This document shows, one piece after another, positions 22,490 through 33,633 of a stretch of 64,000 nucleotides of DNA; within the stretch, counting starts at the first letter, position 1, and every line of letters starts with the position of its first letter. Origin of the DNA: Arion vulgaris (Eukaryota > Mollusca > Gastropoda > Stylommatophora > Arionidae); the NCBI GenBank assembly GCA_020796225.1, contig CM036756.1, forward strand, positions 48,836,363-48,900,362, given 5' to 3'. Made by a program: the position numbers and the translations under genes. Below the pieces are notes generated by a model that had not been told where the DNA came from, ran no database searches, and saw nothing but the letters and a program-made list of their open reading frames with translations.

Positions 22490-22610
22490 ATTACGAGGTT
22501 GACAATTAATACCTTACAACATCTGCTCAGGAAAGACTTAGAACACCTTTGGTGGGTTTGCCCGAAGTGGCTATTATATTGGAGTTTTAATAACCAATAA
22601 CGAATTTCAT
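22490..22610 (+). mobile_element. LINE-B 3' end (decayed)
   Basis: The plus strand gives INTLQHLLRKDLEHLWWVCP, similar to the LINE-B C-terminus at 17312 and 47285, then ataaccaataacg. It begins right at the inner edge of the left inverted-repeat arm. Confidence 0.6.
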
Positions 22611-23624
22611 GAATGGCGTAGGTGAAGAGGACAATTCAATTAATAACCACATTTGACCTTTAGAGAAGGAACAACGATTAAATATATAACCCAATACATG
22701 ACAGTCATCATTACCTTTGGATGGGAATGTTAAATGTGGTAAAGTGTTAGAGCAGATTTGTTGTTCAAGTTACTGTTCCCTGATAACGATGGTGATAATA
22801 ATGTCAATAGTTATATTGAAGAGTATGCAATACCTGATAAGAAATCAAGACTGAAATTCTTTGCTCAAGTTCAGGTTTTATGTGATCTAACTTACAAAGT
22901 GTTTGTAAAGTCTCACAATACTTTATATGTAGAACAAATGGGAAAAACAAAGTACATGACGTCTTCAACAAAAATGTGTTCCATAGTCAATTGTAGTGCA
23001 ATATGCAGTGAATGACTCTTGAATGACTGTTAGTGAATGACTGTTGTTTGCTGGAGGTAACTCAAACCATAATAGTGTTTTCAACTGAAGAAAGAATATT
23101 TGACAATATGAAGAAACGTGTATAGACATATCTTGAAGCCCGTAGTGGATATCTCCAACATATTTCATTTGTTCTTTATAGTTTACCAAGGACAACAATA
23201 GACCATAGCGGTAACTATTTCGACTAATTTCATTGTCTTAGTACATTGTTTTGATGACGCCAGTAATACATTTGTCAAGCTGACCTATGAAATGTTGTGA
23301 GCATTTACAAACACCCTGTACATAGAGAAGTTGTTGTGTCAAGCTTCCATGTCTAGCAAGGTTCAATACTTTTGATGAAGACATGAGCAAATCGAAGGTG
23401 CAGTGACTTCAAGAATTAGATGTTACTTCTGGATATATATTGTGCCGGGTTGACTGGAACTCTCAGTGGTGAACCAGATGACACACTGTCTTTGATATCA
23501 CTTACAATTATAATATTTGATATTGATATCAATGACATATAAATGCCTATCTGTTGTAGATTTCATAATTATGATCTGATCATAGACACGAATGAGATCT
23601 TGAGCCTTGAGTATCAAGTATGGT
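22611..23624. other. No recognised gene in the inverted-repeat spacer
   Basis: An 85-codon plus frame (22758-23015) contains DLTYKVFVKSHNTLYVEQMG. A broken relative is visible at about 23275-23345 (LTYEML, then TNTLYIEKLL), so an unidentified coding sequence may be duplicated and decayed here. I cannot assign a family. Confidence 0.35.
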
Positions 23625-23717
23625 TCACGGTGTTCGTGGCACCGAACCGAAGGGCTACGATGTCCATGGCACCGAGCCGAAGAGCTGAAAGCTCAAGTGC
23701 TTCTGGATCGGGAAAAA
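23625..23717 (+). mobile_element. SINE-2 3' fragment
   Basis: Matches 33741-33830: ttcacggtgttcgtggcacc, gatgtccatggcacc, gaagagctgaaagctcaa, ending in gggaaaaaa. The head is absent. Its A-rich end coincides with the inner boundary of the right inverted-repeat arm at 23718. Confidence 0.8.
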
Positions 23718-24134
23718 ATGTTCATATCAAATGAGGTCAGGGATAACAATGTTATATATAAATGTGTGTATGTGTATCGCAGAGAAAAATATAGCTGGAA
23801 TTGTTTTTAACAAGTGCGTGAAACGGTCATTGTCGTTCGGAACTGCGCACACATAACTACTTCTAGTTTGAAGATGGAGGTTGTAAGGCGTTTGTCCGAA
23901 CAAACCGGTTAACTACTGCTGTTCTCTCACAGTTAGTTTACTAGATCTCAATCAATGATTCGGAAAGTCCAACTTTAGGTGTGTTTAGGTGTGTTTAGGT
24001 GTGTTTAGGTGTGTGTGAATGTTCTTTTAGCAATGCTTCTAGCTTCAAAGACTTTTATACAAGGTGTTTGCGCTAATGATAGAGCTGACATGCTTGCATC
24101 AAAGGAATCTATAGTCGGCAAGATACAGATGAAT
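23718..24134. repeat. Right arm of a long inverted repeat
   Basis: 417 bp, reverse complement of 22083-22489. It contains four tandem ttaggtgtgt units (23974-24013) against three in the left arm, which accounts for the 10-bp length difference. Confidence 0.95.
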
Positions 24135-24335
24135 AGGCGTGAAGTCCTGCAGTAGCTCAATGGCTGTTTGTTGTGGGAAGAGGAGACGGCCAGTGATAGC
24201 GCATCTATACTGCATTTGAATGAATTTGAAAGAACACGGTGTACAAGTGGCACTGGACACATACAGAGTAGAATGAAGAGTGCATTTAGTCAGCGAGTCA
24301 CGGGAACCATTAGCATGCATATACAGCTCTGACAT
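23985..24335 (+). pseudogene. LINE-B RNase H fragment
   Basis: The plus strand reads GVCANDRADMLASKESIVGK, then after a stop ERTRCTSGTGHIQSRMKSAF and VTGTISMHIQL. This matches the end of the RNase H domain (N-RAD motif) and the C-terminal region of the copy at 47285-47945. Part of it lies inside the right inverted-repeat arm and part outside. Confidence 0.7.
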
Positions 24336-24399
24336 CCATGAAATATATCTCTTGATTTTCAGGAAATCATTTTTGAAATGCTTCTTTATCTGGACACTT

Positions 24400-24541
24400 G
24401 AGAGATAATTGTAAATGTTATTCTTTTCTTAATTTAATAATGCACTTTTATTTGGTTGAAAATTGAGAGATAATTGTAAATGTTATTCTTTTCTTCATTA
24501 AATAATGCACTTTTGTTTACCTGAAAATTGAGGGATAATTG
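24400..24541. repeat. 65-bp direct repeat, two copies
   Basis: gagagataattgtaaatgtt, then attcttttct, occurs at 24400 and 24465, with the start of a third copy (gagggataattg) at 24530 where the 34-bp array begins. Confidence 0.88.
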
Positions 24542-25127
24542 ATACAATTGAAATCTCAATTACTTGGATGTAAGGTAGTAATTGAAATCTCAATGACTTG
24601 GATGTAAGGTGGTAATTGAAAATCTCAATGACTTGGATGTAAGGTGGTAATTGAAATCTCAATGACTTGGATGTAAGGTGGTAATTGAAATCTCAATGAC
24701 TTGGATGTAAGGTGGTAATTGAAATCTCAATGACTTGGATATAAGGTGGTAATTGAAATCTGAATGACTTGGATGTAAGGTGGTAATTGAAATCTCAATG
24801 ACTTGGATGTAAGGTGGTAATTGAAATCTCAATGACTTGGATGTAAGGTGGTAATTGAAATCTCAATGACTTGGATGTAAGGTGGTAATTGAAATCTCAA
24901 TGACTTGGATGTAAGGTGGTAATTGAAATCTCAATGACTTGGATGTAAGGTGGTAATTGAAATCTCAATGACTTGGATGTAAGGTGGTAATTGAAATCTC
25001 AATGACTTGGATATAAGGTGGTAATTGAAATCTCAATGACTTGGATGTAAGGTGGTAATTGAAATCTCAATGACTTGGATGTAAGGTGGTAATTGAAATC
25101 TCAATGACTTGGATGATGTAAGGTGGC
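24541..25127. repeat. 34-bp minisatellite
   Basis: About 17 copies of aattgaaatctcaatgactt then ggatgtaaggtggt, with rare variants (atataagg, ctgaatg, one extra a). Ends with ggatgatgtaaggtgg. Confidence 0.95.
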
Positions 25128-25281
25128 CTCTCTTGCTCCAAAGGTACTCCATTCGTTCCCCAAATAAAACGATTGGGATATTTATTCAGAGATCTCTGAT
25201 TTCAGTGTAGGTGAGATCAAGTGCCTAGTTCAATTGAAGGCGGACGATTAAACGTAACTCTCCTGATAAATTGAACACGTA

Positions 25282-25597
25282 AACGACGCTTGGTAGTTGT
25301 AAAATCGATAAAACTTTACTTGTGTGTCAAGTTAAACAACTAAAAGAACCCTTGGTAATTGACAATTTGACAAAACTTTACTTGTGTGTCAAGTTAAACA
25401 ACTAAAAGAATCCTTGGTAATTGACAAATCGATAAAACTTTACTTGTGTGTCAAGTTAAACAACTAAAAGAACCCTTGGTAATTGACAATTCGACAAAAC
25501 TTTACTTGTGTGTCAAGTTAAACAACTAAAAGAACACTTGGTAATTGACAAATCGATAAAATTAAACTTGTGTTTTAAGATAAACAACTAAAAGAAC
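25282..25597. repeat. 62-bp minisatellite (left part)
   Basis: About five copies of aacaactaaaagaacccttg, gtaattgacaaatcgataaa, actttacttgtgtgtcaagt and ta. Interrupted by a LINE-A insertion and resumed at 27630-27672 with the same register. Confidence 0.93.
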
Positions 25598-27629
25598 ACT
25601 GGACCTCTCCATCATTGAATATGCACTGTCAGCAAAATGCAAATTGAAAGACTGGAAAGAAAACAGAACGAAGTTATGCGCATCATCCACGGTTGCACAA
25701 GGGGTACACCCTGTGTGGCGATGAGGTTTCTCCTGGATTTTCGACCATGGAGTATAGACTCAAGGTAGCTAGAGCACGTGCCTGTCTCAAAATAAGTGCT
25801 AAAAATGATCACCCATTGCATGAACAGCTCACCCCCTTGGTAGAAATCAGTTAAAGCGGAGCAAGTCAAGGGTTGGCCGTGCCGCAGATACTGTTCAACT
25901 GGTATAAATAATAATAATTCCTCTCGTACCGTTATACGTTGCATAGGGCCTGCAAGTAATTTCTCCATACCGCTCTATCCTGGGCAACTTGCTCAATCTC
26001 ATCCATGGAACTGAGACCGATATTTCCTGCCTCTCTCAGCAAAGTTCGTTTCAGGGTCTCCTTAGGTCGACCTCTCTTTTTTAACCCTTTGCATCCCACT
26101 TCAATGCCTGCTTTGATATTCGTTGATCATTTCTCCTCAAAGTGTGTCCAACATATCTCCATCATCTCTTTCTTATAACAGTTGTCACTAGTGTTTGACC
26201 AGACATGTCTCTGATTTCATAACGTCTCCTGAATTAGTTCCATTTTATATTCATTATTTTTCGCAGACATCTGTTTTCAAATGCATTCAACTTGCTTTCT
26301 ATATCTTTAGTCATTTTCCAACTCTCGCTGGCAAATGTTAGGATTGATACAACATTTGAATTGAAAATTCGTAATTTAGTTTTAATACTAAATAACTTGC
26401 AGTTCCATATTTTATTTAGACTTATAAAAGCTGATGTTGCTTTGCCAATTCGTATCATAATTTCTTTTAACATTTCCTGTGCAATCAAAATTGCTACCTA
26501 AATAGGTGAACTGCTCTGTTATTTTTATCATTTTAGATTCCAGTGTGATATTTGCCTTACTTGCCATAGGTGTCTTCATTATATTTGTTTTTTCATAGCT
26601 TATCTGCAATCCAACTTTTGATGCTATAGATGACAAGTTGTCCGTTTTTCTTTGCATATCTTGGTTGTTTCTACTTAATAAGGCAATATCATCTGCAAAA
26701 TCCAAATCTTCTAGTTGACTATTTTCTACCCAAACGATGTGAGTTTCGCCCCTGCAACATTTTCGCATCACCCAGTCAATGGCCATGCGGTTCAGCTGGT
26801 ATGCGGGCTCAATAATATTGACTATGGGGAAGAATTGATACCGATGCCTCCAATATACTGGAACACTTTTTCAACCATCATTAAATTTGACAAAGGTTGC
26901 AGAGGGAAATCCCGCGGCGTTGAATGCAGACGTCAAAGCCATCATCGATGAAAACTGCAATGTAGATGACGTGATTCACACCGATGGGTCGGTAGTTCGT
27001 CACGAAAAGTCTGCAGTGCCTTCTCTGCAAGCTCATGTGGCAGAATGGTCAAGGAAGCCAGTGATGTATTTAGTATGACAACAAGCAGCATGACAATGGA
27101 TGTACTGACGGTGACCAATGCACTACTCTGGCTAGAGTCACAAAACTACACTCATGCGTGCATTCTGAGTGACTCATTGAGTATGATCCGAAAGGTGGAG
27201 GCCGGTTCGGTACGCAGGCAATGGACTGAATCACTGCAGGCGTCAACAATTTGCAGAATTAAACTTGTCTTTGTTCCGGGGCACATGGATGTCGTTGGCA
27301 ATGAGAGAGCAGACAGGCTGGCTGGCTCTGCCGCCATATCAGAGGACCAGCCAATGAACAGAGCTTATATCTTGAACGTCCTTGTAGAGCGTGGCCGCAG
27401 AGAAGACCTTCATCTAAAGCAATCCACGTCAACTACTAGATTGCGAGAGCTGGGTTTGAAGATTGGTGTTGCAAGAAAAGAACAGTAAAACAGATAAACG
27501 AGTAGGCTCATCAATCAAAATAGAACTGGTTCGGTCAGTCGCTGGACGCTGTTGGAGATATTGCGAAGGAGATCGGAGCACCTATGGACATGTCCGGAGT
27601 GAAATGAAGATATTCCAAACTGAAACTGA
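25598..27629 (+). mobile_element. LINE-A copy 3, 5'-truncated, carrying a nested LINE-C
   Basis: The plus strand contains the RT C-terminal region (25598-25905), is interrupted by LINE-C, and continues at 26803 with the connector, RNase H (NADVKAIIDENCN, ESQNYTHACILSDSLSMI, GNERADRLAGSAA) and the 3' end (SVAGRCWRYCEGDRSTY). It ends in actgaaactgaa. The 12-bp direct repeat aactaaaagaac at 25586-25597 and 27630-27641 marks target-site duplication in the 62-bp array. Frameshifts near 27050 and 27480 and a 16-bp gap near 25626 disable it. Confidence 0.88.
25906..26789 (-). mobile_element. LINE-C, 5'-truncated, nested in LINE-A copy 3
   Basis: The minus strand encodes an RT region with the catalytic FADD motif (LEDLDFADDIALLSRN), FTYLGSNF, a frameshift near 26480, then SESWKMT, NRCLRKIMNIKWN and a C-terminal stretch ending near 25940. 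The 3' end is an (att)n tract at 25906. The 13-bp direct repeat gttcaactggtat (25893-25905) versus gttcagctggtat (26790-26802) is the target-site duplication in LINE-A sequence. Upstream endonuclease sequence is missing. Confidence 0.9.
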
Positions 27630-27672
27630 AACTAAAAGAACCCTTGGTAATTGAAAAATCGATAAAAGTAAA
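27630..27672. repeat. 62-bp minisatellite (right remnant)
   Basis: aactaaaagaacccttggta then attgaaaaatcgataaaag continues the 62-bp unit after the LINE-A insertion, less than one unit long. Confidence 0.85.
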
Positions 27673-27760
27673 ATGAAAAGTCATTGCTAATGCAACAACT
27701 AATTCAAAGATTTGAAATAAAATTCCGTCAATCATTTTCGACCTCTTTAAAAAGTCCATC

Positions 27761-28563
27761 ATGGACATTTATCAGTGCTACGGAGCTATGCACTGCGCTG
27801 TGGGACATTCATTAGTGCTACGGAGCTAGTGCACTGCGCTGTGGGACATTCATTAGCGCTACGAAGGTAGTGCAATGTGGAACCTTCATTAGTGCAACGG
27901 AGCTAGTGCACTGCGCTGTGGGACATTCATTAGTGCTACGGTGCTAGTGCACTGCGCTGTGGGACATTCATTAGTGCTACGGAGCTAGTGCATTTCGCTG
28001 TGGGATCGTCATCAGTGCTACGGAGCTAGTGCACTGCGGGACCTTCATTAGTGCCAGGAGCTAGTGCATTGCACTGTGGAACATTCATTAGCGCTACGGA
28101 GCTAGTGCACACTGCGCTGTGGGACATTCATTAGTAGCGCTACGGAGCTAGTGCAATGCGGAACCTTCATTAGTGCAACGGAGCTAGTGCACTGCGCTGT
28201 GGGACATTCATTAGGGCCACGGAGCTAGTGTACTGCGCTGCGGGACATTCATTATTGCCACGGAGCTAGTGCAATGCGATGCGGGACCTTCATCAGTGCT
28301 ACGGAGCTAGTGCAATGTGGAACCTTCATTAGTGCAACGGAGCTAGTGCACTGCTCTGTGGGACATTCATTAGTGCTACGGAGCTAGTGCACTGCGCTGT
28401 GGGACCTTCATCAGTGCTACGGAGCTAGTGCACTGCTCTGTGGGACATTCATTAGTGCTACGGAGCTAGTGCACTGCGCTGTGGGACATTCATTAGTGCT
28501 ACGGAGCTAGTAACTGCGCTGTGGGACATTCATTAGTGCTACGGAGCTATGCACTGCGCTGAG
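27761..28563. repeat. 41-bp minisatellite, degenerate
   Basis: About 20 copies of gggacattcattagtgctac then ggagctagtgcactgcgctgt, with many substitutions and indels. Unrelated to the 41-bp array at 9921. More diverged than most arrays here, so probably older. Confidence 0.93.
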
Positions 28564-28635
28564 ATATTCCTATGTAATAAAATCATCGGAGCACACATGC
28601 TTATTTATCTACGTGTAATGATGATGATCATATCA

Positions 28636-28660
28636 CTCAATCAATCAATCAATCAATCAA
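28636..28660. repeat. (ATCA)n microsatellite
   Basis: Six uninterrupted tetranucleotides. Confidence 0.95.
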
Positions 28661-28834
28661 GTACGCATAAAAACTAATTCGACAAAGAAAACAACAAATT
28701 CCTTTCACTTCATTTTCTGCAATCGTGTTTCGACTCAAAGCATCAGGATAAGAAAACATAGTTGTTAGAACTGGCACTTATGTGAGCTTCGAAAATGGCG
28801 AATTTTACAGCCTTTGTTATTTCTGTGGTCAAAC

Positions 28835-29155
28835 CTTTTCCGTAGGCGAGCTTTTGCCATGTATCCACTATATCTGAGTAGCATTGTCCCTGGAGGCGCA
28901 CTTTGGGTTATTAATCTGCTCATGTGACAATTATTTTGTCATTATGAAGTTCAGTTCTGATGTTGTACTCACTTTCTTACAGATGTCTTCATTTCTAAAC
29001 TGGTTTCCTCTTGATACTCCCAGTATTCTATATAGACACTTCATCTCTGTCGAGACTAGTTTTCGTCTTTTGTTTGATGTCAACATCCAGGTTTGGCACT
29101 GACAGCATAATGCGAGGAGAAAAATCGTGTTGCACACTGCTCTTTAGCACTCACG
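28835..29155 (-). pseudogene. LINE-E reverse transcriptase C-terminal fragment
   Basis: The minus strand gives CCQCQTWMLTSNKRRKLVST, TEMKCLYRILGVSRGNQFRN and, in another frame further on, a decayed block resembling MLLRYSGYMAKARLRKR. It is the same region as the copies at 4890 and 35290. Frameshifted and truncated. Confidence 0.75.
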
Positions 29156-29620
29156 GTGACAGACTTGCATTTCAAAATTGGTGTCATTTTACTATGATTT
29201 AATTGGTTTGTTGAATCTTTGTTAGATTTAGTTATTTATTCGTTCAGTTACTGAAAAATGCTTCTCAGATATGTCAAGTATTTAACATGTTTCTATTGAT
29301 GTTTGTTGTTGGAGATGTATCTCGCAAATGTCATTACTTCGGTTTTGTCAATGTTTGTTCTCATGTTGTAGGTATCTTCAGAGAAGAAACGGTAAGTTCA
29401 GCTATAGACTATCAAACCAAAACTAAGATTAATACAATCTGATATTCTTTACTTGCAGCCAATATTTCTAGCTAAACATGACGCCTAATTATTTGATTCT
29501 ACATCCGTCCAGAAACATGGTTCACTTCTACGATCGTTTTAAAGCTAGACAGATAGGACTAAATATGGACAGGATGTGTGAATGGAGGAATTAAGAAGTG
29601 AGATGAATGAATGTATGTAC
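29156..29620. other. No recognised gene
   Basis: AT-rich sequence without a convincing frame or element boundary. Confidence 0.45.
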
Positions 29621-29728
29621 CTCGTCTGGATATTGTCTTGTTGCAAAGCGTGAAACACAAATAGTGCATGCAGTTCCTCCATCTGGTCACCCACGATTTG
29701 TTGACAGGCATCTGGAAACTGTCCATCA
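29621..29728 (-). other. Possible orphan or cassette exon in the receptor intron
   Basis: On the minus strand a 108-bp segment lies between an acceptor-like sequence (ctgtctacttgatttcag) and a donor-like gag followed by gtacat. Two frames are open through it. One (phase 1 at both ends) would fit the receptor phase and insert 36 residues into intracellular loop 3. The other (phase 2 at both ends; DGQFPDACQQIVGDQMEE, LHALFVFHALQQDNIQT) looks more protein-like. I do not recognise either product. Confidence 0.3.
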
Positions 29729-29763
29729 CTGAAATCAAGTAGACAGTTATCATTTCTCTCTTT

Positions 29764-30653
29764 TATAGTTACGTTAGCTATACACAACGACATTTCTCGC
29801 TTATAATTACGTTAGTTATACACAACATTTCACTCTAATAACTACGTTAGTTATACACAACAACATTTCACTCTAATAACTACGTTAGTTATACACAACA
29901 ACATTTCACTCTAATAACTACGTTAGTTATACACAACAACATTTCACTCTAATAACTACGTTAGTTATACACAACAACATTTCACTCTAATAACTACGTT
30001 AGTTATACACAACGACATTTCTCTCCTATAATTACGTTAGCTATACATAACGACATTTCTCTCTTATAATTACGTTAGCTATACATAACGACATTTCTCT
30101 CTTATAATTACGTTAGTTATACACAACGACATTTCGCTCTTATAATTACGTTAACTATACATAACGACATTTCTCTCTTATAATTACGTTAGTTATACAC
30201 AACGACATTTCGCTCTTATAATTACGTTAGTTATACAAAACGACATTTAGCGCTTATAATTACGTTAGTTGTGCATAACGACATTTCTCGCTTATAATTA
30301 CGTTAGCTATACATAACGACATTTCTCTCTTATAATTACGTTAGCTATACATCCCGACAATTCACTTTTATAATTACGTTAGTAATATACAACGACATTT
30401 CACTCTTATAATTATGTTAGGTATACATAACGACATTTCATTCTAACAATTACGTTAGTTATACATAACGGCAATTCAGTCTTATTACTACGTTAGCTAC
30501 ACATAACGACATTTCACTCCTATAATTACGTTAGGTATTCATAACGACATTTCACTCTTATAATTACATTAGTTATACACAACGACATTTCTCGCTTATA
30601 AGTACGTTAGCTATACTCAACGACATTTCTCGCTTATAATTACGTTATTTATA
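29764..30653. repeat. 38-bp minisatellite
   Basis: About 24 copies of ataattacgttagctataca then taacgacatttctctctt. A subfamily at 29815-30010 reads ataactacgttagttatac and acaacaacatttcactct in tandem. Divergence rises towards the right end. Confidence 0.95.
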
Positions 30654-30654
30654 C

Positions 30655-31024
30655 GTTTTATATATATTTATAGATGTATGGGCATGTGTTTTATATATAT
30701 TTATAGATGTATGGGCATGTGTTTTATATATATTTATAGATGTATGGGCATGTGTTTTATATATATTTATAGATGTATGGGCATGTGTTTTATATATATT
30801 TATAGATGTATGGGCATGTGTTTTATATATATTTATAGATGTATGGGCATGTGTTTTATATATATTTATAGATGTATGGATATGTATTTAATATATATAT
30901 ATATATATATATATTTACAGATGTATGGGCATGTGTTTTATATATATTTATAGATGTATGGGCATGTGTTTTATATATATTTATAGATGTATGGATATGT
31001 TTGTTTACGTGTATTTATACATGC
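30655..31024. repeat. 33-bp minisatellite
   Basis: About 10 copies of tttatagatgtatgggcatg then tgttttatatata, with a (TA)n expansion at about 30890-30914. It directly abuts the 38-bp array without intervening unique sequence. Confidence 0.95.
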
Positions 31025-31735
31025 ATGGATACGGGAATTTATATATTGAATGATTGATTGAGTAGATGTCATCTTCACATCAAAGATCCTCTACGATATG
31101 TTGTTGTTCTATCTCGTCATGTTTTCCTTCTTCTTATATCACTGTCCTATTCTTGTGCGCTTATCATCAATCTTTTGTTTCCAGTATGGAGTTCAGCTGA
31201 ATGTCATGTCTTTTTTAATGTAAAAATGTTCGATTAATCTTTGTTTGGGCTCCAGTTTTAATCCAGTTTTTTAATTGTTTATTTCTAGCTTTCTGAGAGC
31301 TACTGCATAATTAGTTGGTTTCTTTGTTCTTGAAATACACAAACATGTTTCTATAAACCAAAGTCTCAATGTCTCTAATTTTGTTTTCTAAATGCTTCTT
31401 GAATGTCCATGTTTTTCCACAATAAAGAAAAGATTAGTGTATATATGTATATAAAACACATTGGGACTCATTTTATCTTGATATTTATTTGTTTGCTATT
31501 AATATGTGTCAGGTTGATTGATTGATTGATTGATTGATTAATATGATCACTATCAACGCATTTCGGTAAATAAAAATGAATGTTCTGATCTATTTCGTAC
31601 ACAGGACGATCTCTCTCTCTCTCTCTCTCTCTCTCTCGCGATCGTTCTAGGCTAGTTTTATCATTCTTATTGTGATGTATAAACAGCCAAACATCAGAAC
31701 GTAATGCACGTGCACAAACCTTCAGCACCTATTTG
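31025..31735. other. No gene; microsatellites
   Basis: Contains (GATT)n at about 31513-31538 and (CT)n at about 31609-31637. The rest is AT-rich and shows no convincing frame. Confidence 0.6.
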
Positions 31736-33200
31736 AGCACAGTTGCTTATCCTTCTGTGGGGTGTTCGATTTCGGCCAGCTATTGTGTGCGGCTCGCTTT
31801 CCGCTAGCCTTTGACTGTCCCCAGCCGTAACCCACAAGGCAGTGGGTTGCTATTTTCATTCAGGGCCGCAACCCTTAGACGGCTCGCCCTCCCGGACTTA
31901 TGAACGCCATCTGCCCAGCAAAATCGGTTGTTTTAATGAACACCTTAGTTTGCCGCCGTTCAGATTTGTTTGCGGTTTGCTCCAATAGTCTTTGATTGTC
32001 CCCAATAAAACTACAAGGCAGCAGTAGTTTCCTGCGAGCGGAAACGCGTACTGGCTTTACCTCTGCTGGGCTTTCCAGCTGCTCTGTGCATTTGGGTGGG
32101 ACGCACACCCTGCTTGCCGTCGCCGCGCTTGACGCCGCCGCGCTTGCCGCTGCCGCGCTTGCACTGGTTTTGCCTCTGTTGGACTTTCCAGTTCTGCTCA
32201 TGTGGGTGGGACGCACACCCTCTTGCCTGCCATGCTCGCACCTGCAGTGCTTACCTCGCTTTCCACGCTTACCGTGCCGGCCTGCCCATCGATGAGGCCC
32301 ACTATGATGGCTTTGCCAGCGTCCGTGCTAGCTCTGCCCTGATTCCCTGTCACCATCGACTTTTTCCGTGCTCATATTTTTCGTGCCTTCCGTGTCGTGC
32401 ACACATTTGCCTGGGCTGTCACCGTCTGTCACTCAATCCGGTTCCCTACCCACGTCATAGGGTCACGAGTCTCGCCCCATGTGGTGCCACCCTTGCAACG
32501 TCCGTATGTGTGCTCGCTCTGCCCTGGTGCCTGCCTCACCATTTCCGTCAATTCCCACTGGGCTGTCCGACTTCGAAGGGGCAAAATCCGAGTTTTGCCT
32601 CATGATGCCCACATGCAACTCAACTCGGCACCCAGCATGCTCATCGGCTCTAGAGAGGCGGATCAAGAGACGCGGCTCCGAATTTCGCCACACGCGGGTC
32701 GACGTCCCTTCGATGGTTTTGATTTGTGCCTCTCTGTGATGGGGGCTAGACTTTTGACCTATGTGGACCAATCGTGCGGGAAGATAGGCGGAACTCATCA
32801 ATCAGCATACTCATCGGCTCAGGAGATGTGCATCAAGAGAGAGGATGCGCGGGCTCCGAGTTCCACCCCGCAAGTTTCCACATGTATCGTTTTAGCTTTT
32901 CCCATCATCCGGGAGAGGCGAGCATTAATAGTCACCCTGGGAGTTCGCTCGTCTGTGTTGCGAGCGGATCCCATCAAGCATGACTACCTTTGCATCTCTA
33001 CTTGCCCCAGAGTAGCTCTCCCATGGCACCTGCCCTCTTAGCCAGACCGGAATTACCGTCTGTTACCAGGGTCACCACTTGGAGGTGAGAGCAGGGGATT
33101 AGAGCCACCTCCCTAATCCTGGCGCGCCGCCTCCTTGCGCCTTTGACCCCACATGACGATCTAAGCGGCAGTACTCGAACATCGAAGCTTCGGCGATGGT
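31736..33200. other. GC-rich island with diverged internal duplications, unidentified
   Basis: Base composition shifts sharply to GC-rich. Internal duplications are visible: about 32048-32118 versus 32161-32225 (ctttccag, gtgggacgcacaccct), 31790-31860 versus 31970-32040 (ctttgattgtcccc, caaggcag), and 32632-32725 versus 32804-32900 (ctcatcggctc, atcaagaga, ggctccga). Several mid-length frames are open on both strands (the longest 214 codons, 32397-33041) but no family is recognised. It could be the non-coding or terminal region of a large transposon, or a diverged host locus. Confidence 0.45.
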
Positions 33201-33633
33201 CCTCGATGTAACTTACAGATGGTGAAAATTATGTAGGAATTTTTTTTTAAATCTCATTTTAAATTAATTTTTTTAAATTAGTGACTTTGCATTTGCAGTC
33301 TGCTCTTACCGATTTTCATATGCCAAGGGTTCTTTTATGTGCTCAACTTGGACACAGGACTTACGTTTTATCGTTGGTTTTCGGTAGGATTAAGAATTCG
33401 TTCTCATCTACATTAACAATTCACTTTGGGGAACAAACCGAGTACCTTTGCGTAGAAAGGCAAGCAACTAACGTACACGTCACAGAGATCCAGATGTGAC
33501 AGGTATATGTATGCATGCATGTGTGTTGATATATGTATGTGTATATGTATATGTGTGGGTTTGTGTGTGTATGCATAGCCTTATATACGTATGCAACAGG
33601 CGAAGTATGCTTGCTATTAAAAAAGCAACAGAT
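33201..33633. other. No gene; TG-rich tract
   Basis: Includes a possible dispersed-repeat segment (33280-33420, related to 19755-19870) and an alternating gtat/gtgt tract at 33500-33575. Confidence 0.5.

Noticed and set aside
23974..24013. Telomere-like ttaggtgtgt repeats
   Set aside because: Only four units (three in the other arm), with a 10-bp unit differing from TTAGGG and no telomeric context.
22083..24134. A classical DNA transposon with long terminal inverted repeats
   Set aside because: No target-site duplication at the outer edges, no transposase in the spacer, and the arms contain LINE-B sequence that continues beyond one arm.
30678..30953. A small membrane protein with repeated MCFIYIYRCMG
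   Set aside because: It is the translation of the 33-bp AT-rich minisatellite.
32397..33041. A 214-codon gene in the GC-rich island
   Set aside because: High GC lengthens chance frames, the frame crosses diverged duplications out of register, and other frames on both strands are similarly open.
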